A stretch of 53,542 nt of DNA from an uncultured Ruminococcus sp. GTDB lineage: Bacteria; Bacillota; Clostridia; Oscillospirales; Ruminococcaceae. This document shows positions 43,047 to 52,158 of this stretch, one piece after another. The stretch lies in assembly GCA_902780695.1 (NCBI GenBank), contig CACZGM010000013.1, forward strand, positions 1 through 53,542, in the 5' to 3' direction. The stretch's first letter is position 1; each line of letters starts with the position of its first letter. A program made the position numbers and the translations under genes. A model generated the notes under the pieces. That model ran no database searches, was not told where the DNA came from, and worked only from the letters and a program-made list of their open reading frames with translations.

Positions 43047-44162
43047 ATGCTTCAATATGAAGAGCTTATACTTGAATTTGAAGGACTGAAACCGCAGCTG
43101 AAAGACCTGCGTGTTGCTATAAACTATGACGGTGTTGCAAAGGAGATCTCTGAGCTTGAAGAGCAGACAGCACAGCCCGATTTCTGGAACGACAGCGAAA
43201 ATTCGCAGAAGGTATCACAGAAGCTCGGTGCGCTCAAAGGCAAACTCGCACAGTTTGACAAGCTCGCGGAGAATTTTGACGACGTCATCACAATGGCTGA
43301 GCTCGCCAATGAAGAAGAGGACGAGTCCATGCTTCCCGAAATAAAGGAGCTTGCCGACAAAACAAAGCAGATGCTTGAAGATCAGAAGCTGATCACCCTG
43401 CTGTCCGGCGAATTCGACTCAAAGAATGCAATCCTCACATTCCACGCGGGAGCCGGCGGAACGGAAGCTCAGGACTGGGTCGAGATGCTTTACAGAATGT
43501 ACAACCGCTGGGCAGAACGCCACAATTTCAAGGTATCACTTCTTGATTACCTTGAAGGCGAAGAAGCCGGCATCAAGAGCGCGTCCATACTTATCGAAGG
43601 TCTGAACGCTTACGGCTTCCTCAAATCAGAGAACGGTGTTCACAGACTTGTGCGCGTTTCCCCGTTCGACGCTTCCGGCAGGCGTCACACGAGCTTCGCA
43701 AGCCTTGAAGTTATGCCGGAAATAGATGAGGACACCTCTGTCGATATCCGTCCCGAAGATATTGAAATGGAAGTTTACCGTTCAAGCGGCGCTGGCGGTC
43801 AGAAGGTAAACAAGACAAGCTCCGCTGTACGCCTTATCCACAAGCCCACCGGTATCGTATGCGCCTGCCAGACACAGCGTTCACAGGTGCAGAACCGTGA
43901 GTACGCAATGAGAATGCTTATATCAAAACTCGTTGAGATCAAGGAGAGAGAACATCTTGAAAAGATCTCCGATATCAAAGGCGAACAGCTCCAGATAGCG
44001 TGGGGTGCACAGATACGCTCTTATGTATTTATGCCCTACACTCTCGCCAAGGACCACAGAACAGGCTACGAAATGGGCAATATACAGGCTGTTATGGACG
44101 GCGATATCGACGGCTTCATCAACGCTTACCTTAAGAGCAAGGCTCTCGAAAACAATGGTTAA
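43047..44162 (+). CDS. prfB: Peptide chain release factor 2
   Basis: A 371-residue RF2, which ends translation at UGA and UAA. It has the RF2 tripeptide in VSPFDASGRRHTSFAS and the catalytic GGQ in SGAGGQKVNKTSSAV. In many bacteria prfB needs an internal +1 frameshift at an in-frame UGA near codon 25; here that region reads straight through in one frame, so the autoregulatory frameshift is absent. ATG behind AAGGAG. The next gene starts inside its end. Confidence 0.97.
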   Translation: MLQYEELILEFEGLKPQLKDLRVAINYDGVAKEISELEEQTAQPDFWNDSENSQKVSQKLGALKGKLAQFDKLAENFDDVITMAELANEEEDESMLPEIKELADKTKQMLEDQKLITLLSGEFDSKNAILTFHAGAGGTEAQDWVEMLYRMYNRWAERHNFKVSLLDYLEGEEAGIKSASILIEGLNAYGFLKSENGVHRLVRVSPFDASGRRHTSFASLEVMPEIDEDTSVDIRPEDIEMEVYRSSGAGGQKVNKTSSAVRLIHKPTGIVCACQTQRSQVQNREYAMRMLISKLVEIKEREHLEKISDIKGEQLQIAWGAQIRSYVFMPYTLAKDHRTGYEMGNIQAVMDGDIDGFINAYLKSKALENNG

Positions 44163-45510
44163 AAACGACATCGTAAGACTTTCGATCGAAAACATCACCG
44201 GTGAAGGCTCCGGCGTGGGAAGATATGACGGAATGGTAGTATTCGTTCCGTTTTCCGCCGTCGGAGACCTGCTCGATGTCCGCATCGTCAAAACCGGGAA
44301 AAGCTACTGCTACGGAAAGATCGAACAGATAATAACACCCTCACCCGACCGCGTTTCCCCGGACTGCAAAGTATTCGGGAAATGCGGCGGCTGTGCTTTC
44401 AGGCATATTTCATACGAAGCGGAACTTCGCGCTAAGGAAGATATCATAAAGTCTGCTTTCACACGCATTGGCGGTCTTGACCCGGAATTTCTCCCGATAA
44501 TTCCCGGCGGTTCCCGCACCGGCTACCGCAACAAGGCTCAGTATCCCGTTGGAAGGGACAAGGACGGCAATATCGCGAGCGGATTTTATGCCGCACGTTC
44601 ACACCGAATCGTACCGTGCGACAAATGCCTGCTTGAACCGGATATTTTCGGTGAGATAAGAAACTTTGTGCTGCGGCAGGCGGCGCTGCTCAGAATATCG
44701 CCGTACAACGAAGAACAGCACAGCGGCGTACTGCGCCACATCTGCATACGAAAAGGACATTATTCCGGCGAGATATGCACGGTTCTTGTAGTACGCAGGA
44801 ATGTACCGGAGCTGAAAAAGCTGGCATATGCAGTGATGAAGGCGTTTCCCGCTGTCAAAGGCGTTACCGCGAACATAAACAAGGATATCACAAATGTCAT
44901 TTTCGGAGATACCGATATCCTGCTGTGCGGAAGTGCCGATATAAACGATACAATGCTCGGAAAGACTTTCTCGATATCACCGAGGTCTTTCTATCAGGTA
45001 AATACTCCTATGGCTGAAAAGCTGTACAGCGAAGCGGCAAAACTCGCGGAGCCTGACGGAAAGAACATTATAGACGTTTACTGCGGTATCGGCACAGTAG
45101 GTATAACAATGTCCGACAATGTCGCTTCTTTAACCGGAGTTGAAGTTATCCCGGAAGCCGTGGAAAACGCGATCTTCAACGCAAAAACGAACTGTACCGA
45201 AAACGCACGGTTCTACTGCGGAGATGCCGGCAAGATCACTTCCCTGCTCAGAAAAGACGGCACCGGCGCGGACGTAGTAATAGTTGACCCGGCACGAAAG
45301 GGCTGCGACACACAGACGCTTGACAATATAATTTCGTTCTCTCCGGAACGTGTGGTCATGATATCATGCAATCCCGCAACCGCCGCAAGAGACTGCAAAT
45401 ACCTGTCAGAGCACGGATACAACGCAGTGAATGTGCGCGGTGTTGATCTTTTCCCCGGGACTATACACGTTGAAGCGGTAATACTTCTCACTAGAAATTC
45501 TTCTGAATAA
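44155..45510 (+). CDS. rlmD: 23S rRNA (uracil-5-)-methyltransferase, RlmD/RlmCD type
   Basis: A 451-residue SAM-dependent methyltransferase. The N-terminal TRAM domain (RLSIENITGEGSGVGRYDGMVVFVPFSAVGD) binds RNA. A four-Cys iron-sulfur site begins CKVFGKCGGCAFRHI. The SAM site is DVYCGIGTVGITMS, and the catalytic Cys is in MISCNPATAARDC. Start ATG at 44155 lies inside the prfB end (8-base overlap), so it is translationally coupled. In Firmicutes such enzymes may methylate U747 and U1939; which of these cannot be told. Confidence 0.9.
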   Translation: MVKNDIVRLSIENITGEGSGVGRYDGMVVFVPFSAVGDLLDVRIVKTGKSYCYGKIEQIITPSPDRVSPDCKVFGKCGGCAFRHISYEAELRAKEDIIKSAFTRIGGLDPEFLPIIPGGSRTGYRNKAQYPVGRDKDGNIASGFYAARSHRIVPCDKCLLEPDIFGEIRNFVLRQAALLRISPYNEEQHSGVLRHICIRKGHYSGEICTVLVVRRNVPELKKLAYAVMKAFPAVKGVTANINKDITNVIFGDTDILLCGSADINDTMLGKTFSISPRSFYQVNTPMAEKLYSEAAKLAEPDGKNIIDVYCGIGTVGITMSDNVASLTGVEVIPEAVENAIFNAKTNCTENARFYCGDAGKITSLLRKDGTGADVVIVDPARKGCDTQTLDNIISFSPERVVMISCNPATAARDCKYLSEHGYNAVNVRGVDLFPGTIHVEAVILLTRNSSE

Positions 45511-45526
45511 AAAGGAGTGACAGAAT

Positions 45527-46654
45527 ATGCCGGAAAACGACAAAACGATGATAAGCCGCGACAGGATCATCATAAGAACAAGCATTATCGGAATAATCAC
45601 AAATGTATTCCTTGCGTCATTCAAAGCCGCTGTCGGTCTGATTTCGAACTCAATTGCGGTAACGCTTGACGCGGTTAACAATCTTTCCGATGCCCTTTCG
45701 TCAATTATAACGATAGTTGGCACAAAGCTCGCCGGAAAGCTGCCGGACAGAAAGCACCCTCTCGGATATGGCAGGATAGAATACCTGAGTGCGATGATCG
45801 TTTCCGGGATCGTACTTTACGCGGGTATAACCTCCGGAGTGGAGTCCGTAAAAAAGATAATTGAACCGGAGCTTCCCGACTACAGCATTATATCTCTTGT
45901 TATAATCGCGATAGCCGTTGTTGTGAAGATACTGCTCGGTACTTTCGTAAAGGCACAGGGAAAGAAGGTAAACTCCGGTTCGCTCACGGCTTCGGGTTCG
46001 GACGCTCTTTTTGATGCAGTGCTGTCGGCGTCTGTACTGCTGTCTGCTGTGATATTTATGCTGTCCGGCATTTCTCTTGAAGCGTATGTCGGAATAATCA
46101 TATCGGTGTTTATTATCAGATCTGGTATTGAGATGATGAGGGAGACTCTTGACGAGATACTCGGAAAGCGTGCTGACAAAGATGTCACGACCCGCATAAA
46201 AGCCATTCTCTGTGAGGAACCTGCGGTACGCGGAGCTTACGACCTTATACTGTACAATTACGGACCGGACAAGGACTACGCTTCGGTGCATCTTGAACTG
46301 CCGGACAATATGAACGTAAACGAGGTTGACAGGCTCACAAGAAAAGCGGAAGCGAAAGTATTCAAGGAAACGGGCATCATACTCGTGGCAGTTGGAGTTT
46401 ATTCGTACAACACCAGCGATTCCGAAGCCGCGAGAATACAGAACGATGTTACGGAAAAGGTCATAGCACACGATTTTGCACTGCAGCTCCACGGATTTTA
46501 TCTTGATCCCGAGACAAAGGATATGCGTTTCGATGTTGTTTTCAGCTTTGACATTGCCCCGTCTGAGGGTCTGAAAATCATTTACGAAGAGATAAAACAG
46601 GCATATCCGGAATATAGTATCAATATAACGCCCGACGTTGACATTTCCGACTGA
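45527..46654 (+). CDS. Cation diffusion facilitator transporter
   Basis: A 375-residue CDF-family metal/proton antiporter with six membrane helices (about 20-200) and a C-terminal cytosolic metal-binding domain. Helix 2 has DAVNNLSDALSS with metal-site Asp; the loop has HPLGYGRIEYLS; helix 5 has SDALFDAVLS. It probably exports Zn, Mn or Fe. The domain after residue 210 is longer than in minimal CDF proteins and has a second ferredoxin-like half (about 300-375). GGAGTG ribosome site. Third gene of the prfB unit, with a terminator beyond. Confidence 0.92.
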   Translation: MPENDKTMISRDRIIIRTSIIGIITNVFLASFKAAVGLISNSIAVTLDAVNNLSDALSSIITIVGTKLAGKLPDRKHPLGYGRIEYLSAMIVSGIVLYAGITSGVESVKKIIEPELPDYSIISLVIIAIAVVVKILLGTFVKAQGKKVNSGSLTASGSDALFDAVLSASVLLSAVIFMLSGISLEAYVGIIISVFIIRSGIEMMRETLDEILGKRADKDVTTRIKAILCEEPAVRGAYDLILYNYGPDKDYASVHLELPDNMNVNEVDRLTRKAEAKVFKETGIILVAVGVYSYNTSDSEAARIQNDVTEKVIAHDFALQLHGFYLDPETKDMRFDVVFSFDIAPSEGLKIIYEEIKQAYPEYSINITPDVDISD

Positions 46655-46671
46655 TCAATAAAAGCATACCG

Positions 46672-46712
46672 ATTGCCTTTCCCGCATTATACGGGAGAGG
46701 CAATATTCTTTA
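46672..46712 (+). terminator. Terminator of the prfB-rlmD-CDF unit
   Basis: ATTGCCTTTCCCG at 46672-46684 pairs with CGGGAGAGGCAAT at 46692-46704 (one G-U), followed by ATTCTTT. Confidence 0.9.
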
Positions 46713-46819
46713 TCACCGGGATTATGATTTAGCAGATTTTATTGACAATATCTAATATGAATAATATCTTATACAAATGCAGATAATGAAGCAGGAGCGA
46801 TATCAAAGGAGGAAATGCT

Positions 46820-47254
46820 ATGCTTCATAAAAATGACGAGGATATACTCAATACGATCTACAAGAACAGCCGTATGGCTTACGACAGCACAAAACAGGTC
46901 ATATCCGGCTGCCGCAGCACCGAACTTACGGAATACCTTGAACGTCAGAAGAACCACTACGCATCTATATGCTCGACAGCCCGCAAACGGCTCGAAGCTT
47001 CGGGAATGAAGGCACAGCCTGTACCGCCGATGCAGCTTGCGATGGCGCACATGGGCATTATGATGAAGACTGCGGCTGACAAGAGCGAGGGTCATATCGC
47101 AGAGCTTATGTATGACGGAACGAATATGGGAATAATCAATATCGCGCGTTCCGTGAACCACAGCAGCAATGCTTCACCGGAGACTATCCGGCTTGCAGAA
47201 AATCTGCTCAGCGATGAAGAAAAATACGCCGACGGTCTCCGTAAATTTCTATGA
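46820..47254 (+). CDS. Unrecognised helical protein, 144 residues
   Basis: A soluble, mostly alpha-helical protein with no Cys-rich site, signal or membrane segment. It has several Met and His residues (MQLAMAHMGIMMKTAADKSEGHIAEL), which might be a four-helix bundle such as ferritin-like proteins; this is a shape guess and not a family match. Strong GGAGGAAATG ribosome site. It stands alone between the CDF unit and the 1316-residue signalling gene. I see no good promoter consensus in the 165 bases upstream. Confidence 0.65.
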   Translation: MLHKNDEDILNTIYKNSRMAYDSTKQVISGCRSTELTEYLERQKNHYASICSTARKRLEASGMKAQPVPPMQLAMAHMGIMMKTAADKSEGHIAELMYDGTNMGIINIARSVNHSSNASPETIRLAENLLSDEEKYADGLRKFL

Positions 47255-47410
47255 CAGTATAAGCAGCCGGAATAATGTTTATTTCGGCTGTTCGTTCTGT
47301 CAGATATAAATTTGAGACATATCGACCGCCGGAAGTGGAAATATCAGCGTTTTTTATAGTATAAAACATTTAATTTTTTCGTCATATTATACAATAAAAA
47401 GCGAAAAATC

Positions 47411-47439
47411 TTGACGTTTTATTAAAGATATGCTATAAT
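47411..47439 (+). promoter_or_regulatory. Promoter of the 1316-residue signalling gene
   Basis: TTGACG at 47411-47416, 17 bases, TATAAT at 47434-47439. Confidence 0.8.
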
Positions 47440-47445
47440 AAACTG

Positions 47446-47621
47446 TAAAATTATTTTTATAATAGATTAATTATATCCTCCTCACATACAATACGGAAGA
47501 TATAAGAATAGACTGTTACTGTGACTTTATCGGAAAATGAAATTACGGCAATGCCGCACAAACAGAAGCACACGATCTGTGCGGTCCGGCCAATAAGCTA
47601 ATTCGGAATGGGTGATTTGAT
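47446..47621 (+). other. Long 5' leader with hairpin
   Basis: About 176 bases lie between the predicted start of transcription and the TTG codon. CCGCACA and TGTGCGG (about 47555-47584) form a perfect 7-bp stem. I could not fit a c-di-GMP-I or -II riboswitch core to it. Its role is open. Confidence 0.45.
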
Positions 47622-50600
47622 TTGATAGGAAGCAAAAAGATCATAGGCATCTGCCTCACAAAAGCGGAAGATGATTTCAGAACGGATTTTCTCTCGTTCT
47701 TACATAAAATGACCGCAGATACCGATTATAAGATCATTGCATTCAACAGTCCTCGCGATCTGTATTACGGTGATAAATATGATATGGGCTCAAAGTCAAT
47801 ATACAACATCATCAATTATGATGTTCTTGACGCCCTTATCATTCTTTACGAAAGTATTTACGACAAGGAAACCACGGAAAGCATCATCTCTTCCGCACAG
47901 TCACACAAAGTCCCTGTTATACTGATACACGGCGAGCATGAAAAATGCTTCAATATCGTAACAAATTACACCGAAGCATACAAAGACATAATCAGACACA
48001 TCATAAAGCGCCATTACGTCAAGAACCCCGTGTTCATCGGCGGCAGAAAGACCGACGACCATTCCACCGTTCTCCGTCACGAGTGCTTCAAGGAAGTGCT
48101 CGCAGAATTCGGCATACCGTACAGAGATGATATGCTCTATTACGGCGAATACTGGGAGATCCCAACCAAGCTTGCCGTAGAGGAGATACTTAAACTCGAA
48201 ACTCTCCCGGACGCCATAGTCTGCGCAAACGACACCATGGCAATGACGGTTTGCGAGGAGCTCGCCGCTGCGGGAGTGAACGTACCCGGCGATATCATCG
48301 TCACCGGATTCGACGGGCTTATAAGCGCCGAATACTTCATGCCGAGACTTACCACCTGCAAGGAGGATATGCCCGCTCTCGCGCAGCTTACTCTCGACGT
48401 TATCGAGAAAGCTGTTTCCGGAACGGCAAACAGCGGTGTGTTCACCGAGAATTTCATTCCTTATTACAGCGAATCCTGCGGCTGCTCCGGCGCAAATACC
48501 ATAGACTACCGCGAACGCGCAAAGCATCTGTACAGACGCAATTACGATATACGCCAGCACGAAAACCATATCTACGAACTTGTTGATTCAATACTCGACA
48601 GCGATAATCTGAACACTCTCGGTGCCGCTCTTCGAGACTACATACTGCCCAACTCCACTGTCTGTCTTACCGAGGATTTCATAATGACAGCCCTCGGCAA
48701 TATGACAGATAAGATGAAAGAGCAGAAGTTCGGCGAGCTGATAGTCATCACCGCTATGGATATCGACTATACCCGCGGAAAACAGGGGCGCTTCCCTATC
48801 ACGGATATGCTGCCTGATATGAACGAATGGCTCAAGGACGATACAATGTGCGTGATCTCCCCTATTTTTGTGGGTGAGGAGGTCTGTGGTTATTATACGC
48901 TCAAAACCGACTCGATAGAGTTTATGACTCACAAGCTTTTCCGCGTGCTCAAAACTATGAACATCGCGTTCAACTCGCTGATAAACCGTCTGCGTAAGAA
49001 GCGTATTCAGAGCAGTATGCAGAACGTAAGATTTATAGACACTCTTACCGGTCTCCCGAACCTGAGAGGACTCACACAGTGGTTCACGGATTTCTCGGAA
49101 ATACCGGAAAATCACTCAAAGACCTTAATGGTTTCCGTTTACTGCATACCGCAGTACAGGTTCATCTATGAGAACTACGGTGTTGACGATATCGAGCAGT
49201 GTGTAAAGTTCGTTTCCGATGCGCTCCAGCTTGCCAATAAGGATAACGGTTTTATCGCGAGAACGGGAAGCGATGAGTTCATTATCATAAATTATGCCGA
49301 CACCGGCGATGAAGTGGGTCAGCTAATCAACAATGCCGTATCGGTATTCTTCGGTGTTATTGAGGGATACAATACCGCGAGCGAAAAAGACTATTTCCTC
49401 GAAGTCAACTGCGGCTGCACGGTAGCGGATCCCGGCTGGAACAGCGACCTTAGCACATTCATAAAGCTCGCCAATGCCGAGATGTACATGAACAAGCTGA
49501 AATTGGGACTTACACCGGTGCTGAAGGAAGAAAAGATCTCTGCCGCGGATTCGGCGGAGGAAGCTGCAAGACTCAAGGATCTTTACAGCGAATTCTCAAT
49601 TCTTATAGACAAGAATCTGTTCACATATCATTTTCAGCCTATCGTTGACGCTAAAACAGGCGTTATCTACGCTTATGAAGCTCTTATGCGCACGACCGGC
49701 GGCATAAAGATGTCTCCTCTTGAAATACTTGATGTTGCGAAAGAATACAGCAGACTGTATGAGATCGAGAAAGCCACGATGTTCAACGTTCTTGAACGCT
49801 ACACCAGCGACCTCAAGAGCTTTGAGGGAACAAAGGTATTCATCAACACCATACCGGGCAATTTCCTTAAGGCGGAAGACCTTGAAAGGCTGAAAGAAAC
49901 ATACGGTAAATACATCGACAACGTGGTGATCGAAATAACCGAGCAGGATACTGTTTCCGACGCGGAGCTTGATTCCATACGTCATCTCGGCATCATCGAA
50001 AATACGGAAAAAGACAGGGATTCCTTCGGCGGACAGCTTGCGGTCGATGATTACGGCACGGGACACTCAAACATCGTGAACCTGCTCCGCTATTCGCCGC
50101 ATATCATAAAGATAGATCGTTTCCTTATCTCCAATATACAGAATGATCCGAATAAGCAGATGTTCGTCAAGAGCACGATCGAATTCGCTAAAATGAACAA
50201 CATCAAGGTGCTCGCGGAAGGTGTAGAGACTTATGAGGAAATGAAGACCGTCATCGATTACGGCGTCGATCTGATTCAGGGATATTACACCGCGCGTCCT
50301 GCGCCGGAACCTATCGGCAAGATACCGGAGAATATCCGCAGAGAGATCATATCGGAAAATATCAACCTTTCAAAGTACGCGAGCGAGCTCCTCACATATA
50401 CGACCAACGGTGACGAAACCCTTGATCTGTACCAGCTCACTCTGCAGAAATATAACGCCGTACATATCACCGGCGGCAAAATCAGGATCATCGGAACGCC
50501 GTACAGCGAATTTGAGACCGAAATTGTTGTCAATCAGGATATCAAGGCAGAGATCACATTTGAAAATGTTCGTCTCAAAGCAACACACGGTCCGATAATC

Positions 50601-51572
50601 AAACTCGGCAACAGGAGCAGCGTTTCGCTGATATTAAACGGACAGAATGCTGTGCTGAACAACGGTATTCTTGTACCGAAGGACACGTTCCTCAATATCG
50701 GCGGAAACGGCGACCTTGCCGTTACCGTAAAGCATAACAACGGTGTCGGCATAGGCAGCGGTCATGACAACACCTTCGGAAGCATCAGCTTCACGCATAC
50801 GGGCAAGGTCACCGTCGACATAGCCATTGAACAGGGTATATGCATAGGCGGCGGGATTCCTTCCAAGGAATCCGATATCTCGTTCAAGAGCGGCAGAACA
50901 TTGATAACCTCACAGTGCGTAAACTCCGTCGGTATCGGCAGTATGAACGGCAATGTCCACGTCCATGTATCCGAAAGCGCGACGGTAACGGCAAAGTGCA
51001 ACGGCAACGAGACCGTGGCTATGGGCTCCTTCAACGGCAGCACCGATATCTACTCCTGCGGTATACTCGATCTTACCGCAGACGGAAATATATGCGCGGC
51101 GTGCGGAACTATCGGAAAAGGAAACGCTTCCGTAATGATCGCGGGAGGCAGCGTAAACACGGTAGTCCACGGCGACAGAGCGGTATGCTTCGGTTCCGTC
51201 GCGGGCAGCACCAAGGTGAGCATCTCCGACGGCAGAGCAAACGCCTACGGCGAGGGCAACAGTGTGTGCGGCTTCGGCAGCATCGACGGCATCGGAACGA
51301 ACTATATCTCCGGCGGTACAGCTAAAGTCAAGATCCTTTCCGGACGTATCCTCGAATTTGGCAACGAAAACTGCACGACCGTTATCACGGGCGGAAATAT
51401 CCTCTCAACGGAAAAAACGTTTGAGCCGGTAAACGACCGCGGCGACCCGCTGCATCCGGAGGTATGTGCAGAAGATAAATTCTGGCGGACGGTTTCCGGA
51501 AAAGCCGGCGATTATATCTATAAAGCCGAGAGACTTCCGGACGACAGCGAGCTCTGCGTTTATCTTCCCTGA
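47622..51572 (+). CDS. Ligand-sensor / degenerate GGDEF / EAL / beta-helix cyclic di-GMP protein
   Basis: A 1316-residue protein with no signal peptide or membrane helix that I can see. Residues 1-285 are a LacI/ABC-type periplasmic-binding fold without a DNA-binding helix-turn-helix (DAIVCANDTMAMTVCEEL, DIIVTGFDG). Residues 290-465 are GAF-like. Residues 470-625 are a GGDEF domain with LTGLPNLRG but a GSDEF site, so catalysis is doubtful. Residues 665-890 are an EAL domain with EALMR, EITE, DDYGTGHSN, KIDR, EGVE and QGYY, expected to hydrolyse c-di-GMP. From about 945 to 1270 runs a Gly/Ser/Asn-rich repeat of short strands (GIGSG, GICIGGG, VGIGSM, VAMGSF, VCFGSV motifs), as in right-handed beta-helices. 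TTG start behind GGGTGA. Confidence 0.85.
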   Translation: MIGSKKIIGICLTKAEDDFRTDFLSFLHKMTADTDYKIIAFNSPRDLYYGDKYDMGSKSIYNIINYDVLDALIILYESIYDKETTESIISSAQSHKVPVILIHGEHEKCFNIVTNYTEAYKDIIRHIIKRHYVKNPVFIGGRKTDDHSTVLRHECFKEVLAEFGIPYRDDMLYYGEYWEIPTKLAVEEILKLETLPDAIVCANDTMAMTVCEELAAAGVNVPGDIIVTGFDGLISAEYFMPRLTTCKEDMPALAQLTLDVIEKAVSGTANSGVFTENFIPYYSESCGCSGANTIDYRERAKHLYRRNYDIRQHENHIYELVDSILDSDNLNTLGAALRDYILPNSTVCLTEDFIMTALGNMTDKMKEQKFGELIVITAMDIDYTRGKQGRFPITDMLPDMNEWLKDDTMCVISPIFVGEEVCGYYTLKTDSIEFMTHKLFRVLKTMNIAFNSLINRLRKKRIQSSMQNVRFIDTLTGLPNLRGLTQWFTDFSEIPENHSKTLMVSVYCIPQYRFIYENYGVDDIEQCVKFVSDALQLANKDNGFIARTGSDEFIIINYADTGDEVGQLINNAVSVFFGVIEGYNTASEKDYFLEVNCGCTVADPGWNSDLSTFIKLANAEMYMNKLKLGLTPVLKEEKISAADSAEEAARLKDLYSEFSILIDKNLFTYHFQPIVDAKTGVIYAYEALMRTTGGIKMSPLEILDVAKEYSRLYEIEKATMFNVLERYTSDLKSFEGTKVFINTIPGNFLKAEDLERLKETYGKYIDNVVIEITEQDTVSDAELDSIRHLGIIENTEKDRDSFGGQLAVDDYGTGHSNIVNLLRYSPHIIKIDRFLISNIQNDPNKQMFVKSTIEFAKMNNIKVLAEGVETYEEMKTVIDYGVDLIQGYYTARPAPEPIGKIPENIRREIISENINLSKYASELLTYTTNGDETLDLYQLTLQKYNAVHITGGKIRIIGTPYSEFETEIVVNQDIKAEITFENVRLKATHGPIIKLGNRSSVSLILNGQNAVLNNGILVPKDTFLNIGGNGDLAVTVKHNNGVGIGSGHDNTFGSISFTHTGKVTVDIAIEQGICIGGGIPSKESDISFKSGRTLITSQCVNSVGIGSMNGNVHVHVSESATVTAKCNGNETVAMGSFNGSTDIYSCGILDLTADGNICAACGTIGKGNASVMIAGGSVNTVVHGDRAVCFGSVAGSTKVSISDGRANAYGEGNSVCGFGSIDGIGTNYISGGTAKVKILSGRILEFGNENCTTVITGGNILSTEKTFEPVNDRGDPLHPEVCAEDKFWRTVSGKAGDYIYKAERLPDDSELCVYLP

Positions 51573-51580
51573 TAACAACG

Positions 51581-51616
51581 ATACCCTGCACCGAATATCC
51601 GGCGCAGGGTATTTTA
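51581..51616 (+). terminator. Terminator after the signalling gene
   Basis: ATACCCTGC at 51581-51589 pairs with GCAGGGTAT at 51604-51612, followed by TTTT. Confidence 0.85.
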
Positions 51617-51621
51617 TCGGT

Positions 51622-51648
51622 AAAAAAACGGCTCCTCAACGGGAACCG
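51622..51648 (-). terminator. Terminator after the NRDD-like gene
   Basis: CGGCTCC at 51629-51635 pairs imperfectly with GGAACCG at 51642-51648; on the minus strand seven T residues follow (51622-51628). Confidence 0.6.
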
Positions 51649-51668
51649 CTTTTCTTGCTGTTCAGTTT

Positions 51669-51977
51669 TCAGACAGCGTCAACATAAACATCTTCGCAGT
51701 CATCGCTGATCTCGTGAGTAACACGGTCGAGGACCTCTGCTCTCTTAGCGTTGTTGAAACGGTCGAGAGTACCTACGAGATAGCCGGTAATGCGTCTGAT
51801 ACGCTCAAAAGGTCTGTCGTCATATACATACTCAAGATCCACATAATCACCGTCAAGTGCGATATCAAGACCGATGAGCTTCTGACCGGGCTTCATTTCC
51901 CTGCCCCTGTCAACATAAGCCTGTATCTCGGTATCGGAAAGAATACCGCCTCTTGTTGTGATCTGAACGTTCTTCAT
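51669..51977 (-). CDS. NRDD-like stand-alone small protein
   Basis: A 102-residue soluble protein. The C-terminal stretch ITGYLVGTLDRFNNAKRAEVLDRVTHE resembles the end of anaerobic ribonucleotide reductase NrdD (RxxGYL...WNxGKxxE). It lacks the Cys pairs and glycyl-radical loop needed for catalysis. It opens with KNVQITTRGGILSDTEI. This looks like a family of small NRDD-related proteins. The function is unknown; an allosteric or accessory role is guesswork. Behind a strong promoter, with AGGAGG upstream. Confidence 0.55.
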   Translation of the reverse strand: MKNVQITTRGGILSDTEIQAYVDRGREMKPGQKLIGLDIALDGDYVDLEYVYDDRPFERIRRITGYLVGTLDRFNNAKRAEVLDRVTHEISDDCEDVYVDAV

Positions 51978-52055
51978 TTCAAATTCCCTCCTGCATGAAT
52001 AAAGGCAAGCACGATAGACTATGCAGCCTTAGCCATATTTCGTTGTCGCTTAATT

Positions 52056-52084
52056 ATTATAGCACAACATATAGTAAAATGCAA
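52056..52084 (-). promoter_or_regulatory. Promoter of the NRDD-like gene
   Basis: Minus strand TTGCAT (52079-52084), 17 bases, TATAAT (52056-52061). Confidence 0.8.
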
Positions 52085-52158
52085 GAGTTTTTACAAATTT
52101 TTTTCAAATATTTTCCGTCCCGCGTTCCACAAAGTGTTCCGCATTCAGGGCAATATGA

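Noticed and set aside
45701-46492. 263-residue minus-strand frame opposite the CDF gene
   Set aside because: Shadow frame; the plus strand encodes a complete six-helix CDF transporter.
47446-47621. c-di-GMP riboswitch before the EAL gene
   Set aside because: Neither the GEMM-I nor the GEMM-II conserved core could be fitted; only a simple hairpin is visible.
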